Assembly (NCBI GenBank): GCA_023443145.1
Contig: JAEZVS010000112.1
Span: 1 to 10,133 of the forward strand
DNA: 10,133 nucleotides
Reading direction: 5' to 3'
DNA from: Bacillota bacterium
Lineage (GTDB): Bacteria; Bacillota; Peptococcia; Peptococcales; Peptococcaceae
This document shows, piece by piece, positions 6,168 to 10,133 of this stretch. A model generated the notes under the pieces. The model searched no databases, was not told the DNA's origin, and saw only the letters and a program-made list of their open reading frames with translations. The stretch's first letter is position 1; each line of letters starts with the position of its first letter. The translations under genes and the position numbers were made by a program.

Positions 6168-6365
6168 ATGATCATCAATGGAGAAAATCATGTTCTGACA
6201 GAGCCGGCCACCTTAGTGGATGTACTCCGCGGCGCAGGCTATGACCTGTCCCGGCCCTTGGCGGTCGAGCAAAACGGCCATATTGTGCCGCGTACACGTT
6301 TTGAAGACACCCTTGTCCGTCCGGATGACCGGTTGGAAGTGGTCCATTTTGTAGGAGGCGGCTGA
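6168..6365 (+). CDS. thiS: ThiS, sulfur carrier protein for thiazole synthesis
   Basis: ThiS is a ubiquitin-fold carrier whose C-terminal glycine is adenylated by ThiF and converted to a thiocarboxylate that gives ThiG its sulfur. The 65-residue product has the family length and starts MIINGENHV. It contains VEQNGHIVPR (33-42, matching the AVEXNGXIVPR block) and DDRLEVVHFVGGG, with the essential C-terminal Gly-Gly intact. The start at 6168 follows GGAGG by 5 nt. The TGA stop overlaps the thiF ATG by 1 nt, so the two are translationally coupled. It is the first gene after the riboswitch. Confidence 0.95.
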   Translation: MIINGENHVLTEPATLVDVLRGAGYDLSRPLAVEQNGHIVPRTRFEDTLVRPDDRLEVVHFVGGG

Positions 6366-7027
6366 TGGCACATCCGTCACCAAAGAACGAAGACCGCGCC
6401 CTGATGGCAGAATTGGAGGCGGTGCGCATCGCTCGCCATGGCAAAGAAGCCGCCCGGCTTTTAAGCCAAGCCACGGTGGGTATCGCCGGTCTGGGGGGAT
6501 TGGGCTCCAACATCGCCCTCTCCTTAGCACGCATGGGCGTAGGCACTCTGGTGCTGGCCGATTATGACCGGGTGGATCTTTCCAATATTCACCGCCAGCA
6601 ATACATGCCCAACCAAGTTGGCTGCTATAAAACCGAGGCTCTGAAAAATACTTTGCAGCAAGTGCATCCTGCCGGCACCTTCATCAGCCATGAAGGGCAC
6701 ATCAACAGCGACAATGCCGCGATGATTTTTCGAGATTGCGCCATCGTGTGCGAAGCCTTCGATGACGCCTATGCCAAGGCCATGCTGATAGAGACGCTGC
6801 TTGCTTTAAATGAGCCGCCCTATGTGGTGGCTGCCAGCGGCATGGCCGGATGCGACAGTGCCAACCGAATCACCACGCGCCGACGAATGCACCGGCTTTA
6901 CGTGGCCGGTGACGGTGAAAGCGACGTAGAAAGCAAGGGACATCTTTACGCTGCGCGGGTGGCCATCTGCGCCAACCATCAAGCGATGATGGTGTTGCGG
7001 CTTATTTTAGGTGAAACTGCGCCCTAA
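6365..7027 (+). CDS. thiF: ThiF, ThiS adenylyltransferase (short family 2 form)
   Basis: ThiF activates the C-terminal glycine of ThiS with ATP before sulfur transfer. The 220-residue protein has an E1-like Rossmann fold: nucleotide loop GLGGLGS (42-48), the acidic pair LADYDRVD (D66, D68) and SNIHRQQY (73-80) with the conserved Asn, Arg and Gln. The middle carries the expected SxH...N and FDD segments (EAFDD about 130-134). It is shorter than E. coli ThiF (251 residues) and has no CxxC pairs, so the structural zinc site of the E. coli type is absent. This fits the shorter ThiF subfamily common in clostridia. The gene overlaps thiS by 1 nt and is followed by a 62-nt gap before thiG. Confidence 0.9.
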   Translation: MAHPSPKNEDRALMAELEAVRIARHGKEAARLLSQATVGIAGLGGLGSNIALSLARMGVGTLVLADYDRVDLSNIHRQQYMPNQVGCYKTEALKNTLQQVHPAGTFISHEGHINSDNAAMIFRDCAIVCEAFDDAYAKAMLIETLLALNEPPYVVAASGMAGCDSANRITTRRRMHRLYVAGDGESDVESKGHLYAARVAICANHQAMMVLRLILGETAP

Positions 7028-7089
7028 TCGGACTGAAAGAAGACAAATTTCTTGCTGTCGCCTTGTACTTAGAAAGGAGTATGGAACCG

Positions 7090-7875
7090 ATGAAAGACAT
7101 GCTGACTTTAGGTCCTCACCATTTTTCTTCCCGTTTTATTTTGGGATCGGGTAAATTTTCTCTGAACTTAATTGATGCAGCGGTGAAAAACGCCGGTGCG
7201 GAAATCATCACCCTGGCTTTGCGCCGGGCAAATATTGGCGGAGGCGAAAACATTCTGGATTTCATCCCCAAAAACATCACCTTGCTGCCCAACACCAGCG
7301 GTGCCCGCAACGCCAAAGAAGCGGTGCGCATCGCACGTCTTTCTCGAGAAATGGGCTGCGGCGATATGGTGAAGGTGGAAGTGATTCGCGACAGCCGCTA
7401 TCTTCTGCCCGACAACGCAGAAACCGTACGCGCCACCGAAACCCTGGCCAAAGAAGGTTTCACCGTACTGCCCTATATGTATCCCGATCTCTACACGGCC
7501 CGTGACCTTGTCAACGCCGGTGCGGCAGCCGTCATGCCTTTGGCTGCTCCCATCGGTTCCAATCGGGGACTGGCCACCGTCGATTTTATTGATATTTTGG
7601 TGCGCGAAATAGATTTGCCCATCATCGTAGACGCCGGCATCGGGCGGCCCTCGGAAGCTTGCCGCGCCATGGAAATGGGTGTGGATGCGGTGATGGCCAA
7701 CACAGCCATAGCCACTGCCGGCAACATCCAGGAAATGGCCGCCGCTTTCGGTGAAGCCGTTCGCGCCGGCCGCCGTGCCTATTTGGCCGGTCTGGGGCGT
7801 GTGCTGCAAGAAGGCGCCTCCGCTTCTTCTCCTCTCACCGGCTTTCTGGATGCAAGCGAAACGGAGGCGAACTGA
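7090..7875 (+). CDS. thiG: ThiG, thiazole synthase
   Basis: ThiG condenses deoxyxylulose 5-phosphate, ThiS thiocarboxylate and dehydroglycine into the thiazole phosphate. The 261-residue TIM-barrel protein contains [10 protein letters not shown] (14-23), LPNTSGAR (66-73), VKVEVI with the Schiff-base Lys at 95, LPYMYPD, the phosphate-binding [16 protein letters not shown] and [13 protein letters not shown], and [13 protein letters not shown]. All hallmark residues are present; MYPD and SNRGL are small departures from the usual INxD and SGRGL. I place the start at ATG 7090, 10 nt after AGGAG; ATG 7081 is only 1 nt from that site. Only the stop codon and two bases separate it from the thiH start, so the two are co-translated, as expected for partners that form a complex. 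Confidence 0.96.
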   Translation: MKDMLTLGPHHFSSRFILGSGKFSLNLIDAAVKNAGAEIITLALRRANIGGGENILDFIPKNITLLPNTSGARNAKEAVRIARLSREMGCGDMVKVEVIRDSRYLLPDNAETVRATETLAKEGFTVLPYMYPDLYTARDLVNAGAAAVMPLAAPIGSNRGLATVDFIDILVREIDLPIIVDAGIGRPSEACRAMEMGVDAVMANTAIATAGNIQEMAAAFGEAVRAGRRAYLAGLGRVLQEGASASSPLTGFLDASETEAN

Positions 7876-9033
7876 ATGATTGACCGGCACACCGATCCCA
7901 TGGTCTATCAACCGGGCATGGAAGAAATGGATCCAACCTTTATGAACACATTGGTGTCGGATATTGAACGGACAGATTTTTCCGTTTTCACTGCAGATGA
8001 CGTCCGCAACGCTTTGCGCAATCCCTATTATAACGAACATGCCTTTGCGGCTCTCCTCTCGCCGGCCGCGGAACCCTATTTGGAAGAGATGGCCCATCTG
8101 GCACAAAAAACCACACGCAACCACTTCGGCAACACCATTTCTATCTTTACCCCCCTTTATATTGCCAACTACTGTGAGAACTACTGCATTTATTGCGGAT
8201 TCAACTGTCACAATAAAATCAATCGTGTGCAGCTGGATGAGGCCGGCATCATTCGTGAATTGGATGCCATTAAAGCCACCGGTCTGGAAGAAATCCTAAT
8301 TTTAACCGGAGAAAGCCGCAGCAAGTCTCCGGTCGGTTACATTGCCAACGCTGTCCGTCTGGCAGCCGAGCGCTTTCGCAACGTAGGATTGGAGATTTAT
8401 CCGGTCAACACCGACGAATACCGCATTTTACACGAAGCCGGCTGCGATTATGTCACCGTTTTTCAGGAGACCTACCAACCCGGTATTTACAGTGAACTGC
8501 ATTTGGGCGGGCACAAACGTATTTTTCCTTATCGTCTCTATTCTCAGGAACGTGCGCTGCGCGGCGGCATGAGAGGCGCGGGCTTTGCCGCTCTTCTCGG
8601 TTTGGCCGATTGGCGCCGAGATGCGCTGGCCACCGGTCTTCATGCCAGTCGATTACAAAAAAAGTATCCGCATGCCGAAATATCGTTTTCCTGTCCGCGC
8701 CTGCGTCCGATCAAGGGCCAGAGCGACTATCCCCATCGGGGCATCAGTGAACGCACCCTGTTGCAAATCATTTGCGCCTATCGCCTTTTGGCGCCCTATG
8801 CATCCATCACCGTGTCTTCCCGAGAAAATGCTCATTTTCGCAACCATGTGATACAGATTGCCGCCACCAAAGTATCGGCAGGGGTGTCCACCGGTATCGG
8901 AGAACACTCCGGCACCGCCGATGGTGACAGCCAGTTCGACATTGCCGATAATCGAACCGTTGATGAAATGGTGGCTGCCATCCGTGCCGCAGGCATGCAG
9001 CCCTCTTTTGTGGATCAGATCTATGTTTCTTAA
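7876..9033 (+). CDS. thiH: ThiH, radical SAM tyrosine lyase (2-iminoacetate synthase)
   Basis: ThiH cleaves tyrosine with a SAM-derived radical to give dehydroglycine (2-iminoacetate) and p-cresol, supplying ThiG. This is the anaerobic alternative to the oxygen-dependent ThiO. The 385-residue product has an N-terminal helical region, then the radical SAM motif CENYCIYCGF with C100, C104 and C107, followed by LILTGE (SAM-binding 'GGE' equivalent) and EIYPV. The C-terminal part has SFSCPRLRPIKG, SSREN and GVSTGIGEHSG, the usual ThiH ending before FVDQIY. The gene begins right after the thiG stop, and its last 11 nt overlap the next gene. The 4Fe-4S cluster it needs could be made by the SUF system in this window. 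Confidence 0.96.
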   Translation: MIDRHTDPMVYQPGMEEMDPTFMNTLVSDIERTDFSVFTADDVRNALRNPYYNEHAFAALLSPAAEPYLEEMAHLAQKTTRNHFGNTISIFTPLYIANYCENYCIYCGFNCHNKINRVQLDEAGIIRELDAIKATGLEEILILTGESRSKSPVGYIANAVRLAAERFRNVGLEIYPVNTDEYRILHEAGCDYVTVFQETYQPGIYSELHLGGHKRIFPYRLYSQERALRGGMRGAGFAALLGLADWRRDALATGLHASRLQKKYPHAEISFSCPRLRPIKGQSDYPHRGISERTLLQIICAYRLLAPYASITVSSRENAHFRNHVIQIAATKVSAGVSTGIGEHSGTADGDSQFDIADNRTVDEMVAAIRAAGMQPSFVDQIYVS

Positions 9034-9619
9034 GCCCATCATTGTGACCAACCGCGCGCTCTGTTGCGAACCTTTTTTGGAGCGCATAAAAAAGATTGTA
9101 GATTGCCGGCCATACGGCATCATTTTACGGGAAAAAGATTTGGAAAAAGACGCCTATCTGACGTTGGCCCAAACCGTAAAACCGCTGTGTGACGCCGAGG
9201 GCGTGCGTCTCATTTTAAATTGGCGCGAACCCACCGTTTATCTGGATGGCTGCGCTTTAGAGCTGTCTTACAAAGACCGACACGCCCCCATCGCCGATTC
9301 CGGCGCACCTTTCGGCCTGTCCATTCACAGCGTCAGTGAAACCGCTGATGTAGGCCATGCTTCTTGGTTGATTGCCGGCCACATCTTTCCCACCGCTTGC
9401 AAAGCAGGCCTGCCCGGCAGAGGCATACCATTTCTCTCTGAAGTATGCGCACGCACCGAGCTGCCGGTTTTTGCCATCGGCGGCATCACTGCCGAAAGAT
9501 TACCTGCCCTTCGTGCTGCAGGCGCCGACGGGTATTGCATCATGAGCGCAGCCATGCGCCACCCGCATCCTCAATTGTTGTTTGATTTATTCTATCACTA
9601 TGGAGGTTATCCCACATGA
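9023..9619 (+). CDS. tenI: TenI/ThiE-family protein, probable thiazole tautomerase
   Basis: ThiE joins the pyrimidine and thiazole phosphates; its relative TenI aromatises the ThiG product. The 198-residue TIM-barrel protein has ILREKDL (34-40; QLREK in ThiE), LILN (63-66), then AGHIFPTACKAGLPGRG (118-134) and FAIGGI with GADGYCIMSAAMR. The GHIFPT...K.GLPGRG block, with His120 at the position of the TenI catalytic histidine, fits TenI better than ThiE, which usually has GPIFxTxTK. The ATG at 9023 lies inside the end of thiH (11-nt overlap) and yields a protein starting FLKPIIVTNR, the family start. The stop overlaps the thiC ATG by 3 nt. The position next to thiG and thiH suits a tautomerase. 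Some such proteins may still act as thiamine phosphate synthase; I cannot exclude that. Confidence 0.8.
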   Translation: MFLKPIIVTNRALCCEPFLERIKKIVDCRPYGIILREKDLEKDAYLTLAQTVKPLCDAEGVRLILNWREPTVYLDGCALELSYKDRHAPIADSGAPFGLSIHSVSETADVGHASWLIAGHIFPTACKAGLPGRGIPFLSEVCARTELPVFAIGGITAERLPALRAAGADGYCIMSAAMRHPHPQLLFDLFYHYGGYPT

Positions 9620-10133
9620 CCCAAATAACCGAAGCCCGACGAGGCATCATCACCAAAGAAATGGAAATTGTCGCTGAAAAAGAACAGAAAAGTCCTGAAT
9701 GGATTCGTGCGCGTGTGGCAGCCGGCACCATTGCCATTCCTGCCAACATCAACCATCCCGCCCTCTCTGCCGAAGGCATCGGCGATGGACTCCGCACGAA
9801 AATCAACGTGAATCTAGGTATCTCCGGAGATGCCGCCGACTACGATTTGGAAATGGATAAAGTGCGCATGGCCGTCGATATGGGTGCCGAAAGCATTATG
9901 GATTTATCCAACTACGGAAAAACCCGCACCTTTCGCACCCGTCTCGTAGAGGAAATTCCGGCCATGCTCGGTACCGTGCCCATGTATGATGCCATCGGCT
10001 ATTTGGAAAAAGATCTTTTAGACATCACTGCCGATGACTTCCTACGAGTGGTGGAAGCCCACGCCAAAGAAGGCGTAGACTTTATGACCATTCACGCCGG
10101 TATCAACCGGCGTAGCATTGAAGGCTTTGAGCG
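9616..10133 (+). CDS. thiC: ThiC, phosphomethylpyrimidine synthase (partial, N-terminal 172 residues)
   Basis: ThiC is a non-canonical radical SAM enzyme that rearranges aminoimidazole ribotide into the hydroxymethylpyrimidine phosphate of thiamine. I translated the frame from ATG 9616; it starts MTQITEARRGIITKEM. Clear family blocks are IAIPANINH, GIGDGLRTKINVNLGIS, SIMDLSNYGKTR, GTVPMYDAIGYLEKD and FMTIHAGINRR. KINVNLGIS replaces the proteobacterial KVNANIGTS and is typical of clostridial ThiC as I recall. The C-terminal CxxCxxxxC cluster motif lies beyond the window, as does two thirds of the protein. GGAGG lies 8 nt upstream, and the ATG overlaps the preceding stop by 3 nt. ThiC paralogues BzaA, BzaB and BzaF make benzimidazole for cobamides. 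The thiamine operon and TPP riboswitch favour true ThiC. Confidence 0.93.
   Translation, partial: MTQITEARRGIITKEMEIVAEKEQKSPEWIRARVAAGTIAIPANINHPALSAEGIGDGLRTKINVNLGISGDAADYDLEMDKVRMAVDMGAESIMDLSNYGKTRTFRTRLVEEIPAMLGTVPMYDAIGYLEKDLLDITADDFLRVVEAHAKEGVDFMTIHAGINRRSIEGFE

Noticed and set aside
7028..7089. Second promoter or attenuator between thiF and thiG
   Set aside because: A weak AAGAA/TTCTT stem is present, but there is no T run and no -35/-10 pair I would defend; the 62-nt gap looks like an ordinary intra-operon spacer.
7168..8211. 347-codon open frame on the minus strand opposite thiG and thiH
   Set aside because: It lies wholly antisense to two unmistakable genes with intact catalytic motifs, and its translation is low-complexity in Gly, His and Phe, typical of a shadow frame in GC-rich coding DNA.
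9616..10133. BzaA/BzaB/BzaF (benzimidazole synthesis) instead of ThiC
   Set aside because: These paralogues look similar in the N-terminal third, but the gene overlaps the thiamine operon and follows its riboswitch, so ThiC is the simpler reading.

Overview
The window looks like chromosome of an anaerobic Bacillota (Clostridia or Negativicutes). The signs are moderate to high GC with strong AGGAGG-type ribosome sites, an oxygen-sensitive ThiG/ThiH thiazole route, a two-gene minimal SUF iron-sulfur system, a clostridial-type ThiC and a divergent CorA. I cannot name a genus from this sequence alone.

Layout. The left part, 1-4497, is transcribed on the minus strand. Reading in that direction it holds a CorA-family metal transporter (4497-3538), then sufC (3457-2726) and a single SufB/SufD-family gene (2724-1789). 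After a strong hairpin comes a compact gene set at the window edge: a 312-residue protein (1740-802), csm2 (809-411) and the first 144 codons of csm3 (433-1). The last two are recognisable type III-A CRISPR-Cas effector subunits. The first occupies the slot where cas10/csm1 normally sits. It is less than half the usual Cas10 length, has no HD motif and no GGDD motif, yet its C-terminal half can be matched by eye to the end of Csm1. This looks like a reduced type III-A-like effector with a degenerate large subunit, and it is the most interesting item here. csm4, csm5, adaptation genes and any CRISPR array would lie outside the window.

The middle, 4498-4834, is a divergent intergenic region with a good plus-strand promoter, a small hairpin and one doubtful 48-codon ORF. 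It precedes an orphan PTS EIIC-like membrane protein (4835-5863) that has no EIIA or EIIB beside it.

The right part, 5967-10133, is a complete thiamine control and synthesis operon on the plus strand: a consensus promoter, a TPP riboswitch, an intrinsic terminator, then thiS, thiF, thiG, thiH, a tenI/thiE-like gene and thiC (cut by the window edge). ThiS, ThiF, ThiG and ThiH make the thiazole from deoxyxylulose phosphate, sulfur and tyrosine-derived dehydroglycine. The TenI-like protein would aromatise the thiazole, and ThiC makes the pyrimidine. A 12-bp antiterminator pairing can be read directly from the leader, so the riboswitch probably acts by transcription attenuation.
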